NCBI GenBank assembly: GCA_039962225.1
Contig: JAMPKV010000035.1
Location: 1 to 54,086, forward strand
Direction of reading: 5' to 3'
Source: Microcoleus sp. AS-A8
Lineage (GTDB): Bacteria > Cyanobacteriota > Cyanobacteriia > Cyanobacteriales > Coleofasciculaceae
DNA: 54,086 nt
The position numbers and the translations under genes were made by a program. The notes beneath the pieces are model-generated. The model worked only from the letters and a program-made list of their open reading frames with translations. It searched no databases and was not told the DNA's origin. Below are positions 26,698 through 35,329 of this stretch, one piece after another. Numbering within the stretch: the stretch's first letter is position 1; the number at the start of each line of letters is the position of its first letter.

Positions 26698-26940
26698 CTT
26701 TAAGACGATTCCCAAGAGCAATTTCTGAATTTTTCGAGTGACAAGTTTTTTCCCTAACTCTGATGCACTCCACGAACCCATCACGAGAAGCAGCAAAGCA
26801 GGCGATCGCACCGCCTCTTCTTCAAACCCCACCAGCCGCGATCGCACCAGAAGGCGATATACCTAAAAACGGGACAGTTTCTACTGGGAGAACGTTAATT
26901 CATCTTTTTCGTCTGATTATCTGGGAATCGAATCAGGTTA
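26698..26940. repeat. Dispersed repeat family T, copy 1
   Basis: This segment contains TTTAAGACGATTCCCAAGAG, then TTTCTGAATTTTTCGAGTGA, and later ACCAGCCGCGATCGCACCAG and ATATACC-AAAACGGGACAGT. The same order of words appears with scattered mismatches at 35330-35580, and partial copies occur at 29878-30020, 30435-30510, 36345-36440 and 41275-41425. In two copies it leads directly into reverse-transcriptase N-terminal sequence, so it is probably the 5' leader of a retroelement. It also forms the upstream region of the 205-aa gene. The 26624-26697 gap shows nothing else. Confidence 0.65.
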
Positions 26941-26943
26941 ATC

Positions 26944-27100
26944 GCACGAGTCACTAGCGATGAGGTTATTGAGGCAGCGTATGACTGGCTGTGCGATCGC
27001 CGTCACAACTATCACCACAAAATGATGTCTGGCAGTTGCGGCGCTGGTGGACAGAGAAAAACCCCTGCTTGGTGGCGCAACTGGGCGTGTGGTGGGCTAT
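26944..27100 (+). pseudogene. Reverse-transcriptase N-terminal relic
   Basis: The plus strand reads TSDEVIEAAYDWLCDRRHNY, then HH, a one-base frame break, then NDVWQLRRWWTEKNPCLVAQL. This matches the start of a cyanobacterial reverse transcriptase family (AYDWLCDRR, LRRWWAEKKPHLVAQLRA), as I know it. Everything after it is lost to the truncated IS630-type element. Together with the C-terminal fragment at 28441 it suggests a retroelement gene that was disrupted by insertion and deletion. Confidence 0.55.
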
Positions 27101-27823
27101 CTTACCTCCGTTTCTTTGTGGCTCCTCCCTCTTCTTCTTTTTGACTCTGGCATCGTTCGTTGAAAACTTCCATATCACCTTAGAGGCAGTCTGATTACGC
27201 TCTTTTTGCCATGCTTCTAGCTGCTTGTTCAGCTCTTCTTTGGTGGGAATCCTTCTATCTAAACATTGCTTCGATAAAATACTAAGTTCAATTTCAGCGA
27301 CATTTAACCAACTGCCATTGCGAGGTGTATGATAAATTTCAAGTCTTCTGGCTAAACGATGAGCTTCAGGAGCCGGAAATGCTTCATAAAGTGAGGCGAT
27401 GTTATGGGTGTTCAGATTATCACAAACTAGCTTGACTTTTCGAGCTTTGGGATAGTCTAAATCCAATAATTGACGCACTTCTTCTGCCCAATCTAAACGA
27501 GTGCGACTGTCTCGGTTACTGACCCGTCGCCATCCGCGATTAGGGTCAAAAAACATGAATAAAGCTTGTACTCCTTCACGGGTATAGTGATAGTCTTCTT
27601 TTTTGTCTTGCCCAGGTTGCATGGAGATCGCTTCGTAGAGGTGTCCTTGCAATTGGACAGAGGCTTCATCCATATTAATTAAAGGTTCATCTTCACAATG
27701 GACAGTACTGTAAAGGTCGAGAATGACTTCCATTTGAGAGACAAATCTTGCTAAATCCCGTTCAGGAATACAGAATCGTTCGGTTTTCCAAGGACGTAAT
27801 TGGTTTTTTTTAGAGTGCGCCAC
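26966..27823 (-). CDS. IS630-type transposase, DDE half
   Basis: This frame encodes the catalytic half of an IS630-family transposase: NMDEASVQLQGH (first Asp, about residue 51), VKLVCDNLNTHN (second Asp, about 129) and the PRNGSWLNVAEIELS Glu segment (about 177). It lacks its own start motif, because the first residues AHSKKNQLRPWKTERFCIPE continue the HTH half by a frameshift at A8 on the sense strand (27804-27811). After NDARVK the usual LYP-type ending is replaced by KKKREEPQRNGGK and unrelated residues. The element is therefore truncated at that end, where it abuts the reverse-transcriptase relic. Confidence 0.82.
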   Translation of the reverse strand: MAHSKKNQLRPWKTERFCIPERDLARFVSQMEVILDLYSTVHCEDEPLINMDEASVQLQGHLYEAISMQPGQDKKEDYHYTREGVQALFMFFDPNRGWRRVSNRDSRTRLDWAEEVRQLLDLDYPKARKVKLVCDNLNTHNIASLYEAFPAPEAHRLARRLEIYHTPRNGSWLNVAEIELSILSKQCLDRRIPTKEELNKQLEAWQKERNQTASKVIWKFSTNDARVKKKKREEPQRNGGKIAHHTPSCATKQGFFSVHQRRNCQTSFCGDSCDGDRTASHTLPQ

Positions 27824-28254
27824 ACGGTGGAGCCGGAAATTTCGGTGACAATTTGCCGCTTTTTGAGTTCTGAGGTTAGCAGTCTAATCGTCCACTCTGC
27901 TCTTCCTTCTGGTGGGTCAGAACAACACAGGGCAATAATTTGTGCCTCGGTGGCTCCATCTACTATGGAGGGAGAAGGTGGCGTTTTTCTCTGTTGTCGA
28001 TTAAGGGCAGGTTTTTCCCCTTTTTGAAGATACCTTTGGCGAATTCGTCCTACTGTGTTTCTATGCACCTGTAAAGCTTCGGCTATTTCTTCATCTGTCC
28101 ATTTTCTTCTAACGTGTTCCCCTTCATCACACATCAGTAGAATTCGAGCGGGTAGGATTTTTTTAGCAGGTGCATAGCCATTGCGACTGATTCGTTCAAG
28201 GTTTTCTCTGTGTTCTTGCGTCAGATGAACTTTATCTCGGCGACCTCTTCCCAT
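27751..28254 (-). CDS. IS630-type transposase, HTH half
   Basis: The first 130 residues hold the two helix-turn-helix units of IS630 transposases: LTQEHRENLERISRNGYAPA, ARILLMCDEG and RRKWTDEEIAEALQVHRNTV followed by GRIRQRYLQKG. It ends at ISGSTVWRTLKKTNYVLGKP because the reading frame shifts at a run of eight A (sense strand). The usual IS630 order is HTH then DDE with a programmed frameshift at such a run, so the pair may still express a fusion, although the C-terminus is damaged. Confidence 0.82.
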   Translation of the reverse strand: MGRGRRDKVHLTQEHRENLERISRNGYAPAKKILPARILLMCDEGEHVRRKWTDEEIAEALQVHRNTVGRIRQRYLQKGEKPALNRQQRKTPPSPSIVDGATEAQIIALCCSDPPEGRAEWTIRLLTSELKKRQIVTEISGSTVWRTLKKTNYVLGKPNDSVFLNGI

Positions 28255-28278
28255 TTTGATCTCCTCAGTTCCGCTGAT

Positions 28279-28405
28279 TTAATGCACTATTTTAGCTGAA
28301 ACAGTCCACTACTGGCGTGACACAGCTAATTTGATGCAATAGAAAACGGTTGCAAGCAAGATAAAGCAAGATTTTGGGAGATTTTCTTAATGCACTATTT
28401 TAGCT
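28279..28405. repeat. 19-bp direct repeat at the IS630 left flank
   Basis: TTAATGCACTATTTTAGCT occurs at 28279-28297 and again at 28387-28405, 108 bp apart in the same orientation. One copy is probably the transposon terminal sequence; the second could come from a partial duplication or a nested end. Confidence 0.7.
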
Positions 28406-28440
28406 TTGCCACGCTACTACAAATAGAGGCTTTGCGTAAG

Positions 28441-28610
28441 TCCTAGGGATATCAGTTTGCGCCTCCGGGGTTGGCGGTGGCGCGAGTGACGGTGGAACGG
28501 TTTGTTGAGCGGGTTTTCCGGCTTTACGAGCAGGGTACGACGGCGAGTCGCATTGGGGAATGCGATGACCGATGGTTGAGATGGGTTAGGAGCGGGGTGT
28601 TGAGAGTTGT
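28441..28610 (+). pseudogene. Reverse-transcriptase C-terminal relic
   Basis: The plus strand gives GYQFAPPGLAVARVTVERF, then VERVFRLYEQGTTASRIGE and WLRWVRSGV. This matches the C-terminal end of the same cyanobacterial reverse transcriptase family whose N-terminus is left at 26944. The frame just before GYQF is broken. About 250 codons of polymerase core, including the YxDD box, are missing between the two relics, where the IS630 element now lies. The open frame runs on to 28752 but that extension is not RT-like. Confidence 0.55.
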
Positions 28611-28685
28611 TTATCGTGGTGTGGGTTGCGGCGAGTTGATCATATTCTGGTTGTTGGTACGCTTTCGGGATTTATTTTCGTTACA

Positions 28686-29606
28686 TTATTCCTTGGTTGG
28701 GGCGGTTGTTGCTGTCGCTTTCCTCCATTTATGGAGCGTCAGCTCATCGTAATACCAACACACTCTTTCCACTGGTATTGGTTTCTTGTATTTCCAAGTT
28801 ATTTTACTTTTCACGCTCCCTGTCGCAGTTTTAAGTATTTTTTCTTTACCTTCCATAGATATTCTGTCATCATTGTTGCCTTCCCAATTCTTCGCTTGTT
28901 CCCATAAGGGGTTAATACACTGCTCATACAATAAGATTATGTTCGCGCATAATTCTCTTTCTTCTTTTTCTCTTAGCGCGTAGCTAAAGTCGTCAATCGC
29001 TTCTCCCGGCCCGTCTGATCTCTCCTTTTGCTCGTTGGGTCCTTCTACTAGGTTCCATGCCGGCCAGTGTACAAGCTTCCTTAGCACATCATTGTCAAGA
29101 CTCTTCGACTTCCTTTGCAGTTTCTCTTTCCACTGCGTGATGTCCGTTATGTATTCTATTATTTCTTCTTTGTTTCTCGCGTTCTCTACAGAGGCTTGTG
29201 ACGCCATAAGGTTCGCACTATCTTCGTCCGCCATGAACATTTGCGCGAGGTCAACAAGCACTCTGTTCGGATCGTATTGCTTTACCTTTTTATTCGGTTT
29301 TTTATCTGTCGAATTCATCGCTAATGACCAGTCGTGATATACTGCGGTGTTCCATACTAATTTCAGGTCTTGGATTGGGATGATGTGGTGCCATGATAGG
29401 TCAACCATGCCTTTTGGTTTGTCGCTACTATGTGTGTATACACGTTGAGGTTCATCTCTATCCTTGTCGGCCACGTTTATGATCAGTGAACTCCATCCAT
29501 CGTCGTCTCTTACTAATGTCTGGAGCAATGCGCTCCATTTAGTATTTATTTTTTTCTTCTCTCCATCCTTCAATTCTTTTTTGTTAGATTGTTCGTTTGT
29601 TTCCAT
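28686..29606 (-). CDS. HHIIP-motif protein, possible nuclease toxin
   Basis: I choose the ATG at 29606 (product 306 residues) because GAGAGGG lies about 10 nt before it; the open frame extends to 29678. An N-terminal Lys/Glu-rich segment precedes GWSSLIINVADKDRDEP, then DLSWHHIIPIQDLKLVWNTA. WHHIIP resembles the first half of HNH/LHH-type nuclease folds found in polymorphic toxins. The distal residues expected of an HNH finger cannot be assigned with confidence. The rest is helical and charged. There is no signal peptide and no adjacent immunity gene that I recognise. Its neighbours are reverse-transcriptase relics on one side and repeat family T on the other. The nuclease call is tentative. 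Confidence 0.45.
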   Translation of the reverse strand: METNEQSNKKELKDGEKKKINTKWSALLQTLVRDDDGWSSLIINVADKDRDEPQRVYTHSSDKPKGMVDLSWHHIIPIQDLKLVWNTAVYHDWSLAMNSTDKKPNKKVKQYDPNRVLVDLAQMFMADEDSANLMASQASVENARNKEEIIEYITDITQWKEKLQRKSKSLDNDVLRKLVHWPAWNLVEGPNEQKERSDGPGEAIDDFSYALREKEERELCANIILLYEQCINPLWEQAKNWEGNNDDRISMEGKEKILKTATGSVKSKITWKYKKPIPVERVCWYYDELTLHKWRKATATTAPTKE

Positions 29607-29877
29607 ACCGTCATACCCTCTCTTTTTTTCTGTTGTTACTACTTTTTCCTCGTCTGCATAGCTTTTCTGAATGAACAAAATTCAGCAGATTTGCCAATCA
29701 CCGTGTAAGGAATAACCGAGTATGCTTCAGAGCGATCGGCCAGATTTTGCTGCCATTTTATAGTGACTGATTCCTGACTGGATGGGTCAAACTAGATGTT
29801 GTCACCTTTTTCAACTAAGTTGGACATTGGATATTCCTCTATTGTGTATGTCTCAATATCTTCGTATTACCCATTTT

Positions 29878-30100
29878 GGGCTTCTACTATATAGACGATT
29901 CTCACCATCACTTTCTGAATGTTTTGAGGAAGAATATTTTTGACAAACTTGTGTACCTTTCATCGCGAGCGCAAAATTCGGGAGATTGCGCCGAAAGAGT
30001 TATAAAAACGGGAGTTCCAGAGATTGTGGTCGGCGTAGGTATGGACATAGGCCGATCAAAAAAACGCAGTATTTGCGTCTAGCCTGTCCTACAATGGGAA
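29878..30100. repeat. Dispersed repeat family T, copy 2 (partial)
   Basis: The segment GCTTCTACTATATAGACGAT, then CACTTTCTGAATGTTTTGAGG and later GGAGTTCCAGAGATTGTGG matches 36348-36510 in order with scattered differences. The 29607-30820 gap holds no gene I can support. A minus-strand frame near 29690-29790 reads VTIKWQQNLADRSEAYSVIP and could be a coding scrap. GCCTGTCCTACAATGGGAA at 30081 recurs at 43872. Confidence 0.6.
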
Positions 30101-30434
30101 GCTGTTTGTAATAAAATAGTCCCCCTCTCTTACCTCAAAAAGCCAGCGCTCTCGTAATTCCACCCACCAGCCATGAGGAGAGTGAACCACGCACTTTTGG
30201 GGACAGCACTTAACGCGAATGAGCTGTCCATCCAACGCGAGGGAGTTGAATAACGCTTGAATTGCTGAAAGGTTGTAGGCTAATTATTCAGCCTCGTTTA
30301 GGGGTGAAGCAATTGCCTAAATTTGTGTTCCACCACCCAGTTCTACCCGACCTGCGATAACTTTTTTCATGGTTCTCTAGATATTAGCTCATTGCAGACC
30401 TCCAATATGTGAGTTTAGGTTCAGGGTTCAAACG

Positions 30435-30780
30435 GTCTATACTTAAGACGCTTCTTGTTGGCAATTTCTGAATTTTTTCGAGTTAGAAGCGTTTTTACCA
30501 AACTATATAATTTCCCCTATCAAACCAGCATCAAGTACGATTTCTCTTTCGCACTCTCCCAATTGCATCCCATTGCCAGCAGAAATCATGCCCAGTGCGG
30601 AAAATTTTATGAAGGAGTCGATTTAGACTTGGCGAGTTGCTGGCTGTATTCGAGGGTGACGTTTCAAGCGATCGCTTTGCCGTGCCCTTTGGGGCGCGAG
30701 CGTTGCGCTGCCGCCGTTCGGCAGATCGCGCACTACTGGATGGAGCAATTACCCGTTACCTGTGTGATCGCCTGATTAGG
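30435..30780. repeat. Repeat shared with 43760-44060
   Basis: The first part (CTTAAGACGCTTCTTG, TTTCTGAATTTTTTCGAGTT) is another partial copy of family T. The second part has CCAATTGCATCCCA, then TATGAAGGAGTCGATTTAGA, GAGTTGCTGGCTGTATTCGA and GGGTGACGTTTCAAGCGATC. This matches 43790-44020 in order. It has frame breaks and is not a functional gene. It appears to be a duplicated relic that flanks the biosynthesis/toxin block on both sides. Confidence 0.55.
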
Positions 30781-30820
30781 GTCAGGCTAAGTGTATCGGG
30801 GACGAAGGACAGCCGTTATA

Positions 30821-31870
30821 TTAGACTGTTGTGTTGTAGTTAGCCGATTCCCGAACGTACTCAATAAAGCTTGACACGATACTGGGAGCACCATTTGCGG
30901 GACAAAATATTCCTCCCGTTTGGCTGTTGTGCCGAAGGTAGTTAGCATCAGTAAGAAGAATTTGGTGTGCCTTCGGTAGGTTCCAGAACGGTATAGAGGG
31001 CAGTAAATGATGGACTAGGTGGAAGTTTTCGCCGTGCATACTGGTAAAGAATGCCTCATACCAGGGGCTAAAGCGATTCCTTGTCATGTACAGATCGACT
31101 GTGCTGTTTCCCACGAGTGGGTAATGTTCGCCCAGTTCAATGAACCATCCTAAAACTTGAAACACGGTGATGTAGGGAACTAACCAAAATAAGATTAGCT
31201 TGTCCCAAAATCCTAACCAGATAGATGCACCAATAAGGATGAGTAGATAGGCGAACATGATGAGACTTTCGTGACGGTTGCCTTCTTTGGAGAAGAGTCT
31301 ATGCTTAACTACATAGACCAAGTAACGCGGTACTTTTAACAGCAGCAGGGGCTGGATAATATGCTTCAGGAGAAAGTCTCTAGGGCTAAGTGGCTCGTAC
31401 AGTCCTGCTTCTCGATAAAGCCTAAAATCGGGGTCTAGTTCAGGGTTGCCCAAGTATCTGTGATGCAAGGAGCAGTGGGATTTCTTGTATACAATCATCT
31501 GCTGGAAAATCAGGTATCCGGAGCAGAATGTACCCAGTACCCAGTTCAACGATTTGTTTTTAACTAATACTCCATGAGCGCTCTCATGTACTAGGGTAGC
31601 TAAAGCTCGCTGGCGAGACCCAATTAGTAGAAGCGCTAGTGGGTAGAAAAACCATGTGACATGGCTTGTAATCAGGATACTGGTAAGGATGATGAAATAG
31701 TTTTCAAACAAGGCTAGTAGACCATGCCAATTATCTAGCTTTGTTAGGTCTCTTATCTGGCTGGTAATCTCCTGAGAAAATTTATACCGCTCATACTTTT
31801 CTTTCATAACATTGCTACCATAAATAAATGCTATTTTTGATGACTCGGTGGGAGGAAGTGAAACTACCAT
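30821..31870 (-). CDS. Membrane fatty-acid desaturase family protein
   Basis: This protein of about 349 residues has the three histidine boxes of membrane di-iron desaturases/hydroxylases: HESAHG, HCSLHHRYLG and FHLVHHLLPS. Several hydrophobic segments lie between (FYPLALLLIG, LIMFAYLLILIGASIWLGFW), so it is an integral membrane enzyme. I start at the ATG at 31870; the ATG at 31807 (MKEKYERYKF) is also possible. The family desaturates or hydroxylates acyl chains, carotenoids or related lipids. It lies 222 bp after the aminotransferase on the same strand, with a hairpin between, and is probably a tailoring enzyme of the cluster. The substrate is unknown. Confidence 0.88.
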   Translation of the reverse strand: MVVSLPPTESSKIAFIYGSNVMKEKYERYKFSQEITSQIRDLTKLDNWHGLLALFENYFIILTSILITSHVTWFFYPLALLLIGSRQRALATLVHESAHGVLVKNKSLNWVLGTFCSGYLIFQQMIVYKKSHCSLHHRYLGNPELDPDFRLYREAGLYEPLSPRDFLLKHIIQPLLLLKVPRYLVYVVKHRLFSKEGNRHESLIMFAYLLILIGASIWLGFWDKLILFWLVPYITVFQVLGWFIELGEHYPLVGNSTVDLYMTRNRFSPWYEAFFTSMHGENFHLVHHLLPSIPFWNLPKAHQILLTDANYLRHNSQTGGIFCPANGAPSIVSSFIEYVRESANYNTTV

Positions 31871-31906
31871 TGGCAAAGGTTCTCAAGAAATGGATAAAGA
31901 AACTTG

Positions 31907-31926
31907 ATGCCCACTAGGATGGGCAT
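31907..31926. terminator. Hairpin between aminotransferase and desaturase genes
   Basis: ATGCCCA and TGGGCAT form a perfect 7-bp stem with a 6-base loop. On the minus strand a T-rich but interrupted tract follows (AAGTTTCTTT). It may be a weak terminator or attenuator that lowers expression of the desaturase relative to the upstream genes. Confidence 0.45.
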
Positions 31927-32091
31927 TAAGAGATATAGATAGAAATAAGCGGAAGACTTAATTAAGGTGATTCAATCGAAAATAAAAAGCGATAGTTTTG
32001 GATTGTTTTTTAGCTCGGTTATCTTAGACAGGGCAAAGCTGGAAAACTCTGAACTGCTGCAACTAAAAATATTACAACTACGGTTGAGCAC

Positions 32092-33222
32092 TTAAGATTG
32101 ACTTGGTGAATAGTCTCTTAAAATTCGTGAAAAAGCATTCAAAGCTGTAGTAAATAGCTCTGGATTAACTCCGAAACTAATCCTAAAGAAACCTGGCATA
32201 TCAAAAGCTTCCCCTGGAAGAACTAACACTCCAGTTTCTTCTACTAATTTTTGAGCAAATAGGTCACTTTTAATGGATTTCTCCTTAAAAAAAGGAAATG
32301 CCACCGTTCCGGCATCTGGCTTAACCCAACCGATCACATCACTATGTTGCTCAACAAAATTATTGAACTGAACCAAGTTCTGTGAAATCCATCCTTTATA
32401 TTTAGGAATAATTTGCTTCCAGTTGAGCAGGACAGATTTGGCAAGAAAATCATTGATAGGGCAAACTGTATGAGTGGTGTAATCTTTAAAATTATGGCAA
32501 GCGTCTATTACCTCTTTTGAGCCAATCAACCATCCGATTCGTAAACCAATACAGCCGAAGCACTTGCCGGGAGAACCCAGCGCAACTACGTTGGGCGCTC
32601 TACCATACAAAGAGGGTAAGATATCAATATTGTTAGTGTGTGGAAGGAAGCGATAATGCTCGTCAGAAAGGATTTGGGCGTTGTGTTTTTGGGCTAGCTC
32701 TAATACGGCTTTGATTTCCTCGTCAGAGTATACTACTCCGGTAGGATTGTGAGGGCTATTGAGTACAATAACCTCTGTTTTGTCATCGACTAATTTTGAT
32801 AAGTCCTCTAGATTTAGTCTAAAGTTGTTTTCTGGCCGCAGTTGTAAATAGCGAACCTCATAGCCAAGAAAACTGGGGACTTCATGCAAGATGTGGAATG
32901 CTGGCACGGGAACCACTACATTAGCTCCTGGCTGATAGCGAACATGAAAATAAATCAAGATGGCTTCGGTTGTTCCAGATGTGACCAAAATTGAGTCAGG
33001 AGTTACACCCTCATAAAAAGAGGCGATCGCTTTTCTTAAGCCTAAAGAACCATAGGTGTCGTTATTTTCCAAACTAAGCTGGTATAACTCTTCTACAGAA
33101 CACCCCGTCAGACTGATTAGCTCCCCAACGGATAGATTTGTGACACCACTTTCCCCAAGATTATAGGGAGCATTTTGATACTGAAGCAACCAGGTTTCCA
33201 ATAAAGATGGTACTATTTTCAT
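32092..33222 (-). CDS. PLP-dependent aminotransferase-fold enzyme
   Basis: This 376-residue protein is a fold-type I class I/II aminotransferase relative. NSPHNPTG lies at about 154-161, a Tyr/Asp-rich SDEHYRF region follows, and the PLP lysine is in SPGKCFGCIGLRIGW (about residue 218); FRISFG is near the C-terminus. The N-terminus (ESGVTNLSVGELISLTGCSV) resembles the capreomycidine-synthase (VioD) and GntC group, which cyclise hydroxyarginine derivatives, more than ordinary aspartate aminotransferases. That sub-assignment is tentative. It follows the ATP-grasp gene by 6 bp, so both are in one operon. Confidence 0.85.
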   Translation of the reverse strand: MKIVPSLLETWLLQYQNAPYNLGESGVTNLSVGELISLTGCSVEELYQLSLENNDTYGSLGLRKAIASFYEGVTPDSILVTSGTTEAILIYFHVRYQPGANVVVPVPAFHILHEVPSFLGYEVRYLQLRPENNFRLNLEDLSKLVDDKTEVIVLNSPHNPTGVVYSDEEIKAVLELAQKHNAQILSDEHYRFLPHTNNIDILPSLYGRAPNVVALGSPGKCFGCIGLRIGWLIGSKEVIDACHNFKDYTTHTVCPINDFLAKSVLLNWKQIIPKYKGWISQNLVQFNNFVEQHSDVIGWVKPDAGTVAFPFFKEKSIKSDLFAQKLVEETGVLVLPGEAFDMPGFFRISFGVNPELFTTALNAFSRILRDYSPSQS

Positions 33223-33228
33223 TCCAAT

Positions 33229-34383
33229 TTACCCCTTCAAAGATAGACAAGATGTTTTAGTCCGAGCCAATGCCGCCGCGATGATTTCTGACATCAGTTG
33301 TGCAAACGATGTACCAGAAAGGTGCAAAATCTTGCCAACCGAACTTCTTCGATCGCCAGTAATGTCGCAGTTAGGATTCACCTCAAGGACGAAGAGTTGT
33401 TGGGATGCTTTGTCCATCCGCACATCGACTCGCCCAAATCCGTTACCACCAACTGCACAGTAGGCGCGTTTGGCTAAGTCGCAAAGCCTGTCATGCAAGG
33501 TTGGATTGACCCGTTGACAATGGAAGAGTGTTGCTTCCGGTGACAGGGGAGTTTCTCCTTCGCACTTTCCGTGGTAGCGCTCGTAAGACAAAAACCGTTC
33601 GGTTTCAGGCAAGCTGGAGTGAAACACCCGTTCCACAGGTGGGTAGATTTTGATGCTTTCTGGCTGATGGACAGAACCGATTAGGAAGACTGTAAACTCA
33701 GAACCATTGATAAATCGTTCCACAAAAATGCTGTCCGGCGGAAATTGCATTCCGTGCTGTCCACAGAGCAATCGCTGAACCTGTTCGCTGAGCTGTTCGT
33801 CGCTGTGGACAACTGATTGTAAAGAAAGTCCTCGGCTTTCAAAAGACATCGCGGGTTTGACAATCAGGGGAGTGCCAAGGCGATCGCAAATCCCCTGAAC
33901 GCAGCTAGGGTCAACAATAACTTCATAGGGAGCCGTCGGTACACCCGCTTCAACAAAGGCACGCTTCATCCTAATTTTGGAGGTGCTCAGTTCCATAGAG
34001 TCAAAATCTGCTCCTGTAGAAGCGATACCTTTAGCTTCTAGCAGTTTGTAAACGCAAGTGCCAGGGTAGTTGGTATCCTCATCCCCAATGCAATAGTTCA
34101 GCACCACAGGAATGTACTCATTGGCGGAAGCAGCCACTTCCTCAACAACGGCGTGCATATTTTCCAAGGTGATTGGCTGCCACTTCCACTTCAAGCCAAG
34201 TTCTGCAAAGACATCTGCTAGTTCTTGACGATATAACGGAGTTTCGTCGCCTAGTTGGCTGATTAACCCTTGCTCTGTGACGCGGTGAGGCATAAATACC
34301 CAGACAAATAGCTTACTGTTACGCACAGGCAATTCCTTATAAATTGATATTGGCTTCATTAATCTGCTGCAAAGAGGTGGCAT
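33229..34383 (-). CDS. D-Ala-D-Ala-ligase-like ATP-grasp enzyme
   Basis: This 384-residue protein has the ATP-grasp layout: PLIVKPAMSFESRGLSLQSV in the central domain, FVERFINGSEFTVFLIGS, and the metal-binding GRVDVRMDK / FVLEVNPNCDI segment near the C-terminus. The ligase family joins a carboxylate to an amine with ATP, as in D-Ala-D-Ala ligase. The N-terminus (VFVWVFMPHRVTEQG) is unlike cell-wall Ddl enzymes, and the plasmid location points to a specialised peptide bond. Codon 9 (34359) is an alternative start. It is the first gene of operon (i) and has a long leader shared with two other operons. Confidence 0.87.
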   Translation of the reverse strand: MPPLCSRLMKPISIYKELPVRNSKLFVWVFMPHRVTEQGLISQLGDETPLYRQELADVFAELGLKWKWQPITLENMHAVVEEVAASANEYIPVVLNYCIGDEDTNYPGTCVYKLLEAKGIASTGADFDSMELSTSKIRMKRAFVEAGVPTAPYEVIVDPSCVQGICDRLGTPLIVKPAMSFESRGLSLQSVVHSDEQLSEQVQRLLCGQHGMQFPPDSIFVERFINGSEFTVFLIGSVHQPESIKIYPPVERVFHSSLPETERFLSYERYHGKCEGETPLSPEATLFHCQRVNPTLHDRLCDLAKRAYCAVGGNGFGRVDVRMDKASQQLFVLEVNPNCDITGDRRSSVGKILHLSGTSFAQLMSEIIAAALARTKTSCLSLKG

Positions 34384-34762
34384 ATAATTCTCATTGTTGA
34401 ACCAATTTTTTTAGCTCAAATACTACCAACAATGCACCCAGATAATTTCGTAATAAAGATGCCTCAATTTGCCTAGATTGAGACATTAAAAACGCTGTAG
34501 TAATTCAGGCTAATTTTGATTCCTAAAATGCCTTTGAACAATGTGGTAGTAATTCAGCCGAAGTCCCTTATGTTGGGTTAATCTCTGATGCCTACCTATT
34601 CTGTAGGTTAATCGCTAAAAAACTTATTGTCTAGGTAAAAAACCAGACTTTGCATTAAATTTAAGAAGTTAAATTCCTAATTAAGTCTATAGATAAGTTG
34701 CTGATACGAATAATTTTTAACCTTGACATCATAGTAGTTAAGCTTTTCTGTGAAAACAGCAC

Positions 34763-34788
34763 AAAAAAGCCCTCCTGCTTTGGGAGAG
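34763..34788 (-). terminator. Terminator-like hairpin in the operon (i) leader
   Basis: Read on the minus strand, CTCTCC pairs with GGAGGG (one G-U) and is followed by CTTTTTT. It lies between the conserved promoter and the ATP-grasp gene, about 220 nt downstream of the putative start point and 380 nt before the coding region. This placement fits transcription attenuation. Confidence 0.55.
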
Positions 34789-35008
34789 TGAGAGAGTTAC
34801 TTGACTTTTTCTTTTGACATAAATTATGTCTACACCTCTATGAGTCTTGCTTTATAGTTCAGGGTGTTGTTAACCACTTCCTTTCCAAGCTTCAAAACTG
34901 TATCAAGAGTCTCCATTATGGTTCCCCAACTCCTCCCGCGTCAGTCGGGAAAGTCGGATTGTTAAGTCGGAAAAGTCTGATGTTGCATAAATTCCTATAT
35001 ATTACAAA

Positions 35009-35037
35009 GATAACTTATGCCTTAAGGGAGATGTCAA
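35009..35037 (-). promoter_or_regulatory. Putative promoter of operon (i)
   Basis: On the minus strand TTGACA (35032-35037) is separated by 17 bases from GTTATC (35009-35014), with the palindrome CCTTAAGG in the spacer. The same TTGACAT-(N)-CTTAAG-(N)-GTTATC arrangement is kept upstream of operons (ii) and (iii). The -10 element is weak, which suggests an activator. Confidence 0.55.
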
Positions 35038-35329
35038 TCAGAATATAGCTGTAATATGTAAATCTTCCGTGAATACCTTTTTTGCAGAGAAAATAAATTG
35101 AACCATCCGAACCAACAACACAGTCAAAGCATAAGTTGTATTAGTCTCATACCCTTTATTCCAAAGCTGAAAAATTGGCAGCTTATTGCGCTAGCGCACA
35201 GGATGTCATAAAAGAAGCGCTCACCTCTAGGACTGCGCTTTGTGCGATCACTTCCCTTCTTGTCAAGCTTAACCAAAAAACGATTGCCTTTCTTCAAGTA
35301 AAAAAGAAGAGGAATGGCACTCGTAGTTT

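Larger units (their letters stand above)
27115..28410 (-). mobile_element. IS630-family element, right end truncated
   Basis: The element comprises the two overlapping transposase frames plus a left flank. The 3' end of the transposase is replaced by foreign sequence near 27120-27135. Upstream, a 19-bp sequence occurs twice (28279-28297 and 28387-28405), probably the terminal-repeat side. I cannot see a matching inverted end on the other side, which agrees with truncation. Limits are approximate. The element sits inside a split reverse-transcriptase relic. Confidence 0.65.
34440..35037 (-). promoter_or_regulatory. Long conserved leader of operon (i), copy A
   Basis: Two blocks are shared with other operons. 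Block R2 (34845-35130) matches 41030-41270 and 48656-48740 plus 49005-49095. Block R1 (about 34455-34600; words TTGCCTAGATTGAG, GTGGTAGTAATTCAG, AAGTCCCTTATGTTG) matches about 48490-48600. The implied transcript leader is about 600 nt before the ATP-grasp start. It contains tandem CCGACTT words (about 34942-34980, minus strand) and a terminator-like hairpin. No protein is encoded in 34384-35330. Confidence 0.7.

Noticed and set aside
26944-28610. Diversity-generating retroelement
   Set aside because: The RT relic type is different from DGR reverse transcriptases as I know them, there is no Avd gene, and I saw no template/variable repeat pair with adenine-specific changes.
28471-28752. Separate 93-codon gene
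   Set aside because: The first two thirds match a reverse-transcriptase C-terminus and the remainder is antisense to the HHIIP gene; it is a relic.
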